Source of the DNA: Actinomadura montaniterrae
Lineage (GTDB): Bacteria; Actinomycetota; Actinomycetes; Streptosporangiales; Streptosporangiaceae
Direction: 5' to 3'
NCBI RefSeq assembly: GCF_008923365.1
Contig: NZ_WBMR01000070.1
Span: forward strand, 1-42,674
DNA length: 42,674 bases
Under the pieces are notes generated by a model that was given only the letters and a program-made list of their open reading frames with translations, was not told the DNA's origin and did no database searches. Below, in pieces: positions 1 through 8,195 of the stretch. Both the position numbers and the translations under genes were made by a program. Position 1 is the first letter of the stretch. Each line of letters begins with the position of its first letter.

Positions 1-2494
1 ACGGTTCGTCCAGCCGGACGGCGTGCGCGCGCGCCAGCCGCGCCAGGCCGGTGTCGCCGGTCAGCGCGGGGTGCGCGATGGCCTCGGCGATGTCGGCCCA
101 GCCGGCGGCGCCCGCGCCGTCCCCGAGGGCGGCGCGCGCGCAGGCCAGCTGCTCGGCGCACATCACCAGCGTGCTGAAGTCGAGGCCCTGAGTGCCGTCC
201 CCGCATGCCGCGATCAGGGCGTCCGCGCCCTCTTCGGTGCGGCCCGCGTTGATCGTCGCGGTGGCGAGCGCCACGTGCGCCATGTGCGTCCACCACTCGC
301 CGGACCCGGTGTCGCAGGCGACGGCCTCCTCGCCGGCGCGCAGCGCCCGCTCGTGGTCGCCGGTCCAGCTCGCCGTCAGGCACTGCTGGATCAGCCCGTA
401 GGCCATGACCTCGGGGGAGCGCAGCTCGCGGCCGACGGCGGTGGCCTCGTCGGCGGCGGCCGCGGCCTCGTCCAGCCGGCCCAGCATCATCAGGACCCGG
501 GACTGCCCCGCCAGCATGTAGCCGAGGATGAACGTCTGCCCCGTCGCGCGGGTGATCGACACCAGCCGCGCGGCGTGCCGGGCCGCGGTCTCGTGCAGGC
601 CGAGGAACGTCTCGGCGAACACCAGCCAGATCATGTAGTCCAGGCAGTCGGCGAAGTCGCCGTCGGACGCCGCGGAGAACCGCTGGTCGGCGGCCTCGGC
701 GTAGGCGATCGCCTCCGCCACCTCGCCGCGCCCGTACGACACCATCGGCCGCATCGCCGCGACCGCCGCGACCAGCCCCGGCCCCCACTGCGGCGCGCTC
801 TCGGGGATGGTCTCCAGGACGGCGTGCGAGCCGCGGGTGTCGATCCGCTGGATCCGGTCGGCGACCAGCCGGATCCGCAGCAGCACCGCCTCGGGGGTCT
901 GCCGGTCGGTGATGCGGCGCAGCTCGTCCAGCACCAGGGCGCGGGCCTCGTGGATGCGGCCGAGCTGCCGGTCCATCACCGCGCACAGCTGCACCGTGCG
1001 GGCCCGCCGGACGGTGTCGTCGGGCGGCAGCAGGCTCAGCAGCGTGCGGGCCGTCTCGCGGCCCTCCTCGGCATGGCCGCTGACCGCCTGCGCGTGCGCC
1101 AGCTCCACCAGCAGCTGGATCCGGTCGGGGTAGGCGCCGTCACCGGCCGCGCCGCCGGCGGACGCGCCGGACGGGTCCGTGCCGTCGGGCATCAGGCGCA
1201 GCGCCGCCTCCAGCCAGTACGCCGCGGTTCCGGGCGCCTGGAGCGCGACGGCGCGGGCCGCCTCCAGCAGCGTCCAGATCGCCTCGCGGTCGCCGAACCG
1301 CGCCGAGCGCAGCACGTGGTGGGCGCGGACCGCCGCCGGGGCGCCGAGCTCAGCGAGCCGCGCCGACACCCGCGAATGCGCCGCGAACCGCCAGCCCGCC
1401 GCCGTCGAGGCGTACGCGACGTGCCGCACCAGCGGATGCCGGAACCGGAACCGGCCGCCGGTGGTCGGGCGGACGACGTCGTGCGCGGTCAGCGCGTCCA
1501 GCGCGGCGAGCGCGTCCTCCTGCGCCATCTCCGCGGCGACCGCCGCCAGTTCCGGCTCGAACACGTCCGCCGCGACGGCGGCGCCGCGCGCCATCAGCAG
1601 CGCCTCGGGCGGCAGCGCGCTCAGCTCCACCTGCAGGGCGGTCCGGACGGCGGGCGGCACCTCGGTCAGGTTCGCCACGCCCCGCTCCCAGTCGTGCCGC
1701 TCGATCCCGTCGTCGCCGAGGAGCCGGTCGTCGTGGCGGCCCATCCGGGCCAGCGCCTCCAGGTAGAACGGGTTGCCGCCGCTGGCCTTGTAGAGCTGCT
1801 CGCAGCGGGTGCGGGGGACGTCCGGGCCGAGGAACTCGGCGACCTCGTCGCGGTTCAGCGGCTCCACCGGCACGCGGGTGCCGACGAGGCCCGCCGCGTC
1901 GGCGAGCGCCGCCAGCCGCGGCGACGCCTGCGCGGGCCGGTAGGCGACCGCGACCAGCACGTTCGCGCGCGGCGGGTGCCGGACGAGGTGGTCCATCAGC
2001 TCGATGGTGGCGTCGTCGGCCCAGTGCAGGTCGTCGAGGATCAGCACGAGCCCGGACGGCGCGGCGAGGCGTTCCAGCAGGTGCCGGACGCTGCGGTGCA
2101 GCTGGTAGCGGGCGACCGGGTCGGCGGCCCCGTCGCGGGCGTGCCCGGCGCCGGTGCCGGCGACGCGGTCGGCGAGCGCGGGGAAGACGGTGCCGAGCAG
2201 CCGCAGCGCGGCGGGCGGCAGGTCGGGGACGTCGTCCTCGAGCCGGTCGTCGAGCGCGTCGACGACGGCGCCGAACGGCATCTCCTGCTCGAACTCGGCG
2301 GCGCGTCCGGCCAGGTAGGGCAGCTTGCGCGCGTTCGCGCCGTCGGCCAGCTCGTTCAGCAGCCGGGTCTTGCCGGCGCCGGGCTCGCCGACCAGCGCGA
2401 GGAAGCCGTAGCCCGTGGCGGCCGCGTCCAGGGCGCGGTTCAGCGCGCCGAGCGCGTCCCGTCGCCCCACCAGCGGAGCACCGGCGTCGCTCAT
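1..2494 (-). CDS. Large AAA-type ATP-binding transcriptional regulator (LAL/LuxR-like), C-terminus outside window
   Basis: This frame is open from the ATG at 2494 to the left edge, giving 831 codons with no stop, so the C-terminus is missing. Residues 36-43 read GEPGAGKT (Walker A) and residues 151-160 LILDDLHWAD (Walker B), the typical pair of the AAA_16 ATPase module in large LuxR-type (LAL) regulators and adenylyl-cyclase-like ATPases. The remainder is Ala/Leu/Arg-rich and helical, as expected of a TPR-like sensor region. In LAL proteins the DNA-binding HTH is at the extreme C-terminus, which is not visible, so the LuxR assignment is inferred. An in-frame GTG at 2500 is an alternative start. 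It lies downstream of rhaB on the same strand, across a 236-base gap with a hairpin, so it may be a separate transcription unit. Nothing ties it directly to rhamnose. Confidence 0.8.
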   Translation of the reverse strand, partial: MSDAGAPLVGRRDALGALNRALDAAATGYGFLALVGEPGAGKTRLLNELADGANARKLPYLAGRAAEFEQEMPFGAVVDALDDRLEDDVPDLPPAALRLLGTVFPALADRVAGTGAGHARDGAADPVARYQLHRSVRHLLERLAAPSGLVLILDDLHWADDATIELMDHLVRHPPRANVLVAVAYRPAQASPRLAALADAAGLVGTRVPVEPLNRDEVAEFLGPDVPRTRCEQLYKASGGNPFYLEALARMGRHDDRLLGDDGIERHDWERGVANLTEVPPAVRTALQVELSALPPEALLMARGAAVAADVFEPELAAVAAEMAQEDALAALDALTAHDVVRPTTGGRFRFRHPLVRHVAYASTAAGWRFAAHSRVSARLAELGAPAAVRAHHVLRSARFGDREAIWTLLEAARAVALQAPGTAAYWLEAALRLMPDGTDPSGASAGGAAGDGAYPDRIQLLVELAHAQAVSGHAEEGRETARTLLSLLPPDDTVRRARTVQLCAVMDRQLGRIHEARALVLDELRRITDRQTPEAVLLRIRLVADRIQRIDTRGSHAVLETIPESAPQWGPGLVAAVAAMRPMVSYGRGEVAEAIAYAEAADQRFSAASDGDFADCLDYMIWLVFAETFLGLHETAARHAARLVSITRATGQTFILGYMLAGQSRVLMMLGRLDEAAAAADEATAVGRELRSPEVMAYGLIQQCLTASWTGDHERALRAGEEAVACDTGSGEWWTHMAHVALATATINAGRTEEGADALIAACGDGTQGLDFSTLVMCAEQLACARAALGDGAGAAGWADIAEAIAHPALTGDTGLARLARAHAVRLDEP

Positions 2495-2571
2495 GTCCAC
2501 ACCCCAACTGAGACAGGCGGCCGACACGCCGTGATCATGCTTGTCGTCGTTGTTCCCGGTCCTTCAAGCGG

Positions 2572-2598
2572 GTTTTACCTTATCGGGTCGATCGTCAA
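2572..2598 (-). promoter_or_regulatory. Weak candidate promoter for the ATPase regulator
   Basis: On the minus strand TTGACG (2598-2593) is followed after 15 bases by TAAAAC (2577-2572), about 78 bases before the regulator's ATG. The spacing is short and the -10 is poor, so this is only the best visible candidate. It lies in an unusually A/T-containing patch of an otherwise G+C-rich gap. Confidence 0.25.
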
Positions 2599-2679
2599 TA
2601 GGAGCGGGACAACACGCCCCGCGCGTCCCTGCTATCAACCGCCGACGCTCCCCGTGTGTCAACCAGGGGGAGGCAAACC

Positions 2680-2706
2680 GTCCCGGGAACGTGACATCCC
2701 CGGGAC
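2680..2706 (-). terminator. Candidate hairpin terminator after rhaB
   Basis: GTCCCGGG (2680-2687) and CCCGGGAC (2699-2706) form a perfect 8-bp stem with an 11-base loop, starting 25 bases past the rhaB stop in the minus direction. There is no clear U-run, which is common for actinomycete hairpin terminators. It would end the lacI-lut-rhaB transcript before the ATPase regulator. Confidence 0.45.
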
Positions 2707-2730
2707 CGGACCGCGTTCACGCGCCGCGGG

Positions 2731-4164
2731 TCAACCGTCGAGGTCGAGGCGGGCGGCGGCGTCGGCCCAGCGGGCGTCGTCGCCGGACGGCTCGTAGCGG
2801 CGCAGGGGCTGGGTGGCCGCGACCAGCGCGCGGGACTCGGCGAGCGTGCCGGCGAGGCCGTGCGCGCGTGCCTGGGTGAGGACGTTGCCGAGCGCGGTCG
2901 CCTCGACGGGGCCGGCCACGACCGGCAGCCCGGACGCGTCGGCGGTCAGCCGGCACAGCAGCTCGTTGCGGCTGCCGCCGCCGACCAGGTGCACCACGTC
3001 GATCTCCTGCCCGGACAGCCGGGACGCCTGCCGCAGCGTCGCGCGGTGCGCCAGCGCGAGGCTGTCCATGACGCAGCGGACGGTCTCGGCGCGCGTCGCC
3101 GGCTCGGGGAACCCGCGGCGGCGGCAGTGCGCGGCGATCCGCGCGGGCATGTCGCCCGGCGGCAGGAACTCGGGGTCGTCGGGGTCGATGAGGCTGCGCA
3201 GGCCGGGGACGTCCGCGGCCTCGGCGAGCAGGGCCGGCAGGTCCGGGTTGCCCCACGCGCGCATCGACTCCTGCAGCAGCCACAGGCCCATGACGTTGCG
3301 CAGGTAGCGGACGGTGCCGTCCACGCCGCCCTCGTTGGTGAAGTTCGCCTTGCGGCTCGCCTCGGTCAGCACGGGCGCGCGCAGCTCGACGCCGACCAGC
3401 GACCACGTCCCGCAGGAGATGTAGGCGAACCGGTCGGTGGTCGCGGGCACGGCGGCGACGGCGGACGCGGTGTCGTGCGACCCGACCGCCACCACCGGCA
3501 GCGCCGCCGGGTGGCCGGTCTCCTCCGCCACGTCGGGGCGCAGCGTCCCGAGCACCTCGCCCGGTTCGCGGATCGGCGGGAGGATGCCGGCGGGCAGGCC
3601 GAGGCGGGCGAGCAGGTCGCGCGACCAGGTCCCGTCGCGGACGTCGAGCAGGCCCGTCGTGGACGCGTTGGTCCGCTCGGCGCCGACCGCGCCGGTCAGC
3701 CAGTGCGCGAGCAGGTCCGGGACCATCAGCAGCGTGGCGGCGCGCGACAGGTCGTCGGCGGCGAGCTGGTAGAGGGTGTTGAACGGCAGGAACTGCAGGC
3801 CGGACGTCTGGTACAGCAGGTCGTCGCCGACCTCGGCGCGGATCCGGTCCATGACGCCGTCGGTGCGGGCGTCGCGGTAGTGGACGGGGTTGCCGATCAG
3901 CGTCCCGTCCGCGTCGAGGAGCCCGTAGTCGACGGCCCACGAGTCGATGCCGATCGACGCGAGGCCGGCGGGCGCGGCGCGCAGCCCGTCGAGGACGTTG
4001 CCGTAGAGGCCGAGGATGTCCCAGTGCAGGGTGCCGTTGACGCGGACCGGTCGGTTCGGGAACCGCCGGACCTCCGCCAGCTCCAGTGTGCCGGGCCCGA
4101 CCCGTCCGGCCATGACGCGCCCGCTGGACGCGCCGAGGTCCACGGCGGCGAAGGTCTCGGTCAT
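2731..4164 (-). CDS. rhaB: L-rhamnulokinase
   Basis: Predicted ATP-dependent kinase making L-rhamnulose-1-phosphate in the cytoplasm, the second committed step of rhamnose breakdown. The 477-residue protein is of normal length for RhaB and belongs to the FGGY kinase fold. Visible landmarks are the N-terminal phosphate-binding DLGASSGR (residues 9-16), DSWAVDYG (74-81), GSHDTASA (228-235) with Asp231 at the expected catalytic-base position, CGTWSLVG (251-258) and a C-terminal LVGGGSRN nucleotide-binding segment. The ATG at 4164 is preceded by AGGAG at good spacing, and the DLG motif leaves no room for a later start. It is the last gene of the lacI-lutABC-rhaB operon, 50 bases after lutC, and is on the opposite strand from rhaI and rhaEW. 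The pathway therefore depends on both divergent transcripts. Identification is secure at family level; substrate is supported by the neighbours. Confidence 0.93.
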   Translation of the reverse strand: MTETFAAVDLGASSGRVMAGRVGPGTLELAEVRRFPNRPVRVNGTLHWDILGLYGNVLDGLRAAPAGLASIGIDSWAVDYGLLDADGTLIGNPVHYRDARTDGVMDRIRAEVGDDLLYQTSGLQFLPFNTLYQLAADDLSRAATLLMVPDLLAHWLTGAVGAERTNASTTGLLDVRDGTWSRDLLARLGLPAGILPPIREPGEVLGTLRPDVAEETGHPAALPVVAVGSHDTASAVAAVPATTDRFAYISCGTWSLVGVELRAPVLTEASRKANFTNEGGVDGTVRYLRNVMGLWLLQESMRAWGNPDLPALLAEAADVPGLRSLIDPDDPEFLPPGDMPARIAAHCRRRGFPEPATRAETVRCVMDSLALAHRATLRQASRLSGQEIDVVHLVGGGSRNELLCRLTADASGLPVVAGPVEATALGNVLTQARAHGLAGTLAESRALVAATQPLRRYEPSGDDARWADAAARLDLDG

Positions 4165-4174
4165 TCGTGTCTCC

Positions 4175-4203
4175 TGTGGGGGGACGACCCCCCACGCCCC
4201 CCG
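4175..4203 (-). repeat. Palindromic repeat copy 1, between lutC and rhaB
   Basis: The stem GTGGGGGG (4176-4183), loop ACGA and CCCCCCAC (4188-4195) are followed by a further six-C block (4197-4202). A second copy with the same architecture lies at 21906-21935, with changed bases that preserve pairing. Here it fills most of the 50-base gap between the lutC stop and the rhaB ribosome binding site. It could act as an mRNA processing, stability or attenuation element on the transcript; that role is inferred. Confidence 0.7.
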
Positions 4204-4214
4204 GTTCGCTTCGC

Positions 4215-4835
4215 TCATTCTGAGATCACGACTTCCAGGGTGCGGGGCCCGTGCACGCCCTCGACGCGCGACAGCTCGATGTCGCTGGTCGCGGACGGCC
4301 CGGACACGAACGTCAGCGGGCGGTGCGGGTCGAGCCGCTCCAGCGCCTCCGGCACGTCCGGCGCCACCTGCCCCGCGAGGACGACGATCAGGTGGTAGTC
4401 GGGGACGAGGGACAGCGCGCGCGGGCCCTGCGCGGGCCCGTGGTCGAGGACGATCGTCCCGGTCTCGGCGATCGCGGCGGCGCAGCCGGTGACCGCGCCC
4501 GCCAGCCCGTCGAGCGCGGCGACGTCCGGGCCGCGGACCAGGTCGCCGCTCACCTGCGACGTCCACTCCTCGGGCAGGTCGGCCGGGACCCCGTAGGCGC
4601 CCGGACGGGCGGCGAGGCGCGCGGCGACCGTCGCGGCCAGCTCCGACGCGGGCACGCGCAGGACCGTCGCGCGGTAGTCGGCGACCCGCTCGGCGAACAG
4701 GTCCAGGACGCCGTCCTCGTGGTGGCGGCGCAGGTAGCCGCGGTCGATCGCGGCGTACCCGGCGGCGACCTCCGCGGCCGGGCGCGCCGGCACGATCCGG
4801 TCGATCCGGCCGAGGATCTCCTCCCGGGCGCTCAC
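4215..4835 (-). CDS. lutC: LUD-domain protein, lactate oxidation complex subunit
   Basis: A 206-residue LUD (LutC/YkgG) domain protein, the third subunit of the non-flavin L-lactate oxidation system LutABC (LldEFG). Family hallmarks seen are the central ETGTIVL stretch, the DYHLIVV strand and the C-terminal SGPSATSDIELSRVEGVHGP segment typical of LutC. The start is GTG at 4835, overlapping the lutB stop as GTGA, so translation is probably coupled. Its presence directly after lutA and lutB and before rhaB fits a role in oxidising the L-lactate that RhaEW makes. The rest of the upstream open frame overlaps lutB and is not coding. Confidence 0.88.
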   Translation of the reverse strand: MSAREEILGRIDRIVPARPAAEVAAGYAAIDRGYLRRHHEDGVLDLFAERVADYRATVLRVPASELAATVAARLAARPGAYGVPADLPEEWTSQVSGDLVRGPDVAALDGLAGAVTGCAAAIAETGTIVLDHGPAQGPRALSLVPDYHLIVVLAGQVAPDVPEALERLDPHRPLTFVSGPSATSDIELSRVEGVHGPRTLEVVISE

Positions 4836-6289
4836 TTCTCGTTCCCTTCCGTGCGGCCGCCGCCGGTCCGCTTCCACCAGGCGCGGAACGACTCGGGCGG
4901 CGGCGCGGGCGCGTCCCGCGTCTCGGTCCAGGCGCTCAGCGGGCCGGGCAGCCGCCGGATCCGGCCGCGCGGCGCGACGATCCGGCGGCTCGCGGACGCG
5001 GCGCGCTGCGCGAGCGCGAGACGGGTGGGGGAGCGCAGCGTCCAGCCGGCCGCCGTCATCGCGACCCGCTCCAACGGATGGCGCGGGCCCTTTTCCACCG
5101 CGCGGGCCCGCAGGTGCACCAGCACCTCGGGGATGTCGATGGCGACCGGGCACGCCTCGAAGCACGCCCCGCACAGCGACGACGCGTACGGCAGCGACGC
5201 GTCGACCTCCGACCCGATGCCCCTGATCTGCGGCGACAGGATCGCGCCGATCGGGCCGGGGTACGGCGAGCCGTAGGCGTGGCCGCCGGCGCGCTGGTAG
5301 ACCGGGCACACGTTCAGGCACGCCGAGCAGCGGATGCAGCGCAGCGCCTGCCGGCCCACCTCGTCGGCGAGCGTGTCGGTGCGGCCGTTGTCGATCAGCA
5401 CCAGATGGAACGTCCGAGGGCCGTCGCCGGGATGCACGCCCGTCCACGCGGACGTGTAGGGGTTCATGCGCTCGGCGGTCGACGAGCGGGGGAGCAGCTG
5501 GAGGAACACCTCCAGGTCCTGCCAGCTCGGCACGATCTTCTCCACGCCCATCACCGAGATCAGCGTCTCCGGCATGGTCAGGCACATCCGGCCGTTGCCC
5601 TCCGACTCCAGCACGACGAGCGTGCCGGTGTCGGCGACCGCGAAGTTCACGCCGGAGATCCCGACCTTCGCCGACAGGAACTTGGCGCGCAGATGGCGGC
5701 GCGCCGCCTCCGCCAGCGCGGCGGGGGAGTCGGTGAGGCCGTCGGGGACGTCCTCCATCTCGCGCAGGAAGATGTCGCGGATGTCGGACCGGTTCCGGTG
5801 GATCGCCGGCACGAGGATGTGCGACGGCCGGTCGTGCCCGAGCTGGACGATCAGCTCCGCGAGGTCGGTCTCGTAGGCGGTGATGCCGTGCTCGGCGAGC
5901 GCCTCGTTCAGCCCGATCTCCTGCGTGGCCATCGACTTGACCTTGACGACCTCGGTCTCACCGGTCGCCTTCACCAGGCCGGCGACGATCCGGTTCGCCT
6001 CGGCGGCGTCGCGCGCCCAGTGCACCGTCCCGCCCGCCTCGGTGACCTTCTCCTCCAGCTGCCGGAGGTAGTGGCCCAGGTTCGCCAGGACGTGGTCCTT
6101 GATCTGCTTGCCCGCCTCGCGCAGCGCGGGCCAGTCGTCCAGCTCCGCGACGGCGGCGGCGCGCTTGTCGCGGATCGTGGTGGTGGCGTGCGCGAGGTTG
6201 CCGCGCAGCCGCGTGTCCGCCACCGCGCGGCGCGCCGCGTCCGGGAACGACGGCATCCCGACATAGGTCGGCATCGCTTCGGCGCTCAT
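4832..6289 (-). CDS. lutB: Iron-sulfur LUD-domain subunit of the L-lactate oxidation complex
   Basis: The 485-residue protein has an N-terminal LUD domain (about 65-300, with VADTGTLVVLESEGN at 218-232) followed by two [4Fe-4S] motifs. Cys318, Cys321, Cys324 and Cys328 form the first (CxxCxxCxxxCP). Cys373, Cys376 and Cys380 belong to the second, CGACFEACP. A basic helical tail ends in the usual W-containing segment. This is the LutB/LldF/YkgF architecture at normal length, the electron-carrying subunit of L-lactate oxidation to pyruvate. ATG at 6289 overlaps the lutA stop as ATGA, and the lutB stop overlaps the lutC start. The chain of overlaps implies near-stoichiometric synthesis of the three subunits. 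Confidence 0.93.
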   Translation of the reverse strand: MSAEAMPTYVGMPSFPDAARRAVADTRLRGNLAHATTTIRDKRAAAVAELDDWPALREAGKQIKDHVLANLGHYLRQLEEKVTEAGGTVHWARDAAEANRIVAGLVKATGETEVVKVKSMATQEIGLNEALAEHGITAYETDLAELIVQLGHDRPSHILVPAIHRNRSDIRDIFLREMEDVPDGLTDSPAALAEAARRHLRAKFLSAKVGISGVNFAVADTGTLVVLESEGNGRMCLTMPETLISVMGVEKIVPSWQDLEVFLQLLPRSSTAERMNPYTSAWTGVHPGDGPRTFHLVLIDNGRTDTLADEVGRQALRCIRCSACLNVCPVYQRAGGHAYGSPYPGPIGAILSPQIRGIGSEVDASLPYASSLCGACFEACPVAIDIPEVLVHLRARAVEKGPRHPLERVAMTAAGWTLRSPTRLALAQRAASASRRIVAPRGRIRRLPGPLSAWTETRDAPAPPPESFRAWWKRTGGGRTEGNEK

Positions 6290-7002
6290 GGTGTGGGCTC
6301 CTCCTCGGTGGAGGCGAGGATCTCGGCCAGGTGGACGGTCCGCACCCCCGCGCGGGTGCGCGACAGCGCGCCCCCGATGTGCATCAGGCACGAGTTGTCG
6401 GCGGCGCACAGCACCTCGGCCTTCGTCTCCCGCACGGCGGTGACCTTGTCCGCGCACATCGCGGCCGACACCTCGGAGTTCTTCAGCGCGAACGTCCCGC
6501 CGAACCCGCAGCACTCCCGCGCGTCCGGCAGGTCGACCAGGTCGATGCCGCGGACCTCGCGCAGCAGCCGCTGCGGCCGGTCGCCGACGTGCAGCATCCG
6601 CAGCGAGTGGCAGGTCGGGTGGTAGGTGACGCGGTGCGGGAAGTACGCGCCGACGTCGGTGACGCCGAGGACGTCCACCAGGAACTCCGACAGCTCGTAC
6701 ACGCGGGACGCGACGCCGGCGGTGCGGGGCGCCAGCTTCGGGTGCCAGTCGCGGATCATCGCGCCGCACGACGCCGACGGCGTCACGACCGCGTCGTAGG
6801 GCTCGAACGTCTCCGCGAAGCCCTTCACCATGTGCAGCGCCTGCGTGCGGTAGCCGGTGTTGAGGTGCATCTGCCCGCAGCACGTCTGCGCCTCGGGGAA
6901 CTCGACCTCGTGGCCGAGCCGCCGCAGCAGCCGCACCATCGCGCGCCCGGTCCCGGGGTACATCGTGTCGTTCACGCACGTCAGGAACAGTGCGACCTTC
7001 AT
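6286..7002 (-). CDS. lutA: CCG-domain Fe-S oxidoreductase subunit of the L-lactate oxidation complex
   Basis: The 238-residue protein has two cysteine-rich CCG repeats: CCG at 41-43 with Cys79, and Cys131 with ECCGFGG at 163-169. It has the N-terminal FLTCVNDTMYPGTGR segment characteristic of LutA/LldE/YkgE. It is the small subunit of the LutABC lactate-to-pyruvate system. ATG at 7002 overlaps the stop of the LacI gene as ATGA, so it is likely translationally coupled to the regulator. Earlier in-frame codons lie inside the regulator gene and are not needed. The context gives lactate from lactaldehyde as substrate source; the enzyme could also serve imported lactate. Confidence 0.92.
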   Translation of the reverse strand: MKVALFLTCVNDTMYPGTGRAMVRLLRRLGHEVEFPEAQTCCGQMHLNTGYRTQALHMVKGFAETFEPYDAVVTPSASCGAMIRDWHPKLAPRTAGVASRVYELSEFLVDVLGVTDVGAYFPHRVTYHPTCHSLRMLHVGDRPQRLLREVRGIDLVDLPDARECCGFGGTFALKNSEVSAAMCADKVTAVRETKAEVLCAADNSCLMHIGGALSRTRAGVRTVHLAEILASTEEEPTP

Positions 7003-8123
7003 GCCGAGTTGCTCTCCCGGTCGTCGGCGGCGGGCCGGCTGGACTCGCGGACCACCAGCTCCGGCTGGAACATGACCTGCTGGTGGGCGTGCCCGCCCGA
7101 CTCGTCGCACTCCTCGAGCAGCAGCTCGGTCGCGATCCGGCCGAGCTGGTAGGTGGGCTGCCGCACCGAGCTGAGCGGGACGGCGGCGGCCGCCGAGAAC
7201 TCGATGTCGTCGTACCCGATGAGCGCCACGTCAGTCGGCACCTTCACGCCGGCCTGCAGCAGCACCCGCAGCACGCCGAGGGCGAGCAGGTCGTTGGCGC
7301 AGAAGATCGCCTCGGGCAGCGGGCCGCCGGACTCCAGCAGCCGCCGCGCCGCCTCCTGCCCGGCGCGCGCGTTCATCGCGCCGACCGACACCTCGCGCAG
7401 CACGTCGCGGCCGAGGCCCGCGGCGCGCAGCGCCCGCAGCGCGCCGCGCCGCCGGTCCGCGCACTGCCGCAGGCCCGCCGGGCCCGTGACGAACCCGAGC
7501 GTGCGGGCGCCGTCCTCCAGCAGGTGCGTCACCGCCAGCTCGCCGCCCGCCACGTCGTCGACGGCGACCGAGCACTGGTTCGCGCGGGGCGTCGGATGGT
7601 CCAGCAGGACGACGGGCACGCCGCGGTCGCGCAGCCGGTCGGCGTTGCCGCCCTCGTCGCCGACGGGGGTCAGCAGCACGCCGCGGACCCGCTGCTCGGC
7701 GAGCACCCGCAGGTTGCGCTGCTCGCGCTCGTCGGACTCGCCGGACGAGGAGAGGATCACCGCGTAGCCGCGCTCGCTGGCGACGTCCTCGACGCCGCGG
7801 GCGACGTCGGTGAAGAACGGGTTGGCGAGGTCGAGCACCATCAGCCCGATCGTGCTGGAGTGCCCCGCGCGCAGCGTGGAGGCGGACCCGTTGCGGACGA
7901 ACCCGAGCTCGACGATGGCCTGCTCGACGCGGGCGCGGGTCGCGGCGGCGACCCGCTCGGGCCGGTTCAGCACGTTGGACACGGTGCCGGGCGAGACGCC
8001 GGCGTGCGCCGCGACCTGCTTGATCCCGACGGTGCCGCCGTTGCCGTGACCGCCGTTGCCGCTGCCGCCGTTGCCGCCCGGCGCGGTGCTCGTCCGGGGG
8101 CGCCCGGTGTCGTCTGTGCTCAA
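6999..8123 (-). CDS. rhaR: LacI-family repressor, probable rhamnose regulator
   Basis: The 374-residue protein has an N-terminal LacI HTH (about 34-57, IKQVAAHAGVSPGTVSNVLN) and a periplasmic-binding-protein-like effector domain, beginning STIGLMVLDLANPFF and including IGYDDIEFS near the C-terminus. Before the HTH is a 33-residue extension with a Gly/Asn-rich tract (16-30) encoded by 15-base tandem repeats. The start appears to be TTG at 8123, after a G-rich stretch; no ATG or GTG upstream is in frame. It is the first gene of the minus operon and overlaps lutA by 4 bases. LacI-type control of rhamnose genes in actinobacteria is established, and operator-like sites at both divergent promoters support autoregulation plus control of the transporter operon. 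The effector is not visible; rhamnose or rhamnulose(-phosphate) is inferred. Confidence 0.88.
   Translation of the reverse strand: MSTDDTGRPRTSTAPGGNGGSGNGGHGNGGTVGIKQVAAHAGVSPGTVSNVLNRPERVAAATRARVEQAIVELGFVRNGSASTLRAGHSSTIGLMVLDLANPFFTDVARGVEDVASERGYAVILSSSGESDEREQRNLRVLAEQRVRGVLLTPVGDEGGNADRLRDRGVPVVLLDHPTPRANQCSVAVDDVAGGELAVTHLLEDGARTLGFVTGPAGLRQCADRRRGALRALRAAGLGRDVLREVSVGAMNARAGQEAARRLLESGGPLPEAIFCANDLLALGVLRVLLQAGVKVPTDVALIGYDDIEFSAAAAVPLSSVRQPTYQLGRIATELLLEECDESGGHAHQQVMFQPELVVRESSRPAADDRESNSA
8035..8079. repeat. Three 15-base tandem repeats inside the LacI gene
   Basis: Units at 8035-8049, 8050-8064 and 8065-8079 share the 12-base core CCGCCGTTGCCG and differ only in the last three bases. 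On the coding (minus) strand they give repeated GNGG blocks in the linker before the HTH. Length variation by slippage would change the linker in steps of five residues without a frameshift. Confidence 0.75.
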
Positions 8124-8161
8124 TCTGTGCCCCCGGTCGCTCCGCTGGTGTGCCGCCGCTC

Positions 8162-8191
8162 ACTTTGGGTCATGGGATTAAAACGTGTCAA
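8162..8191 (-). promoter_or_regulatory. Promoter of the lacI-lutABC-rhaB operon
   Basis: On the minus strand a consensus TTGACA (8191-8186) is followed after 18 bases by CAAAGT (8167-8162), a fair match to the actinomycete TANNNT -10 except for its first base. The predicted start site would be near 8155, leaving a leader of about 30 bases before the TTG start. The -35 and spacer are covered by an operator-like palindrome. Confidence 0.55.
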
Positions 8192-8195
8192 CCCC
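8174..8195. promoter_or_regulatory. LacI-type operator at the regulator promoter
   Basis: An imperfect 22-base palindrome centred on the CG at 8184/8185 contains TTAAAACGT and has matching outer arms GGG and CCC. Eight of eleven pairs match. It overlaps the -35 and spacer of the minus promoter, so binding would block the regulator's own operon. LacI-family operators with a central CG flanked by A/T runs are well known; assignment to this regulator is inferred from position. Confidence 0.6.

Noticed and set aside
2495..2730. Small protein gene in the gap after rhaB
   Set aside because: No open frame with a credible ribosome binding site and start was seen; the gap is better explained by a hairpin and a promoter.
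23..2797. A 924-codon open frame on the plus strand
   Set aside because: It is antisense to the ATPase regulator, whose Walker motifs are unmistakable, and has low-complexity composition.
4836..5585. N-terminal extension of lutC into the lutB region
   Set aside because: That part overlaps the conserved Fe-S region of lutB in another frame and has no LUD-family sequence.
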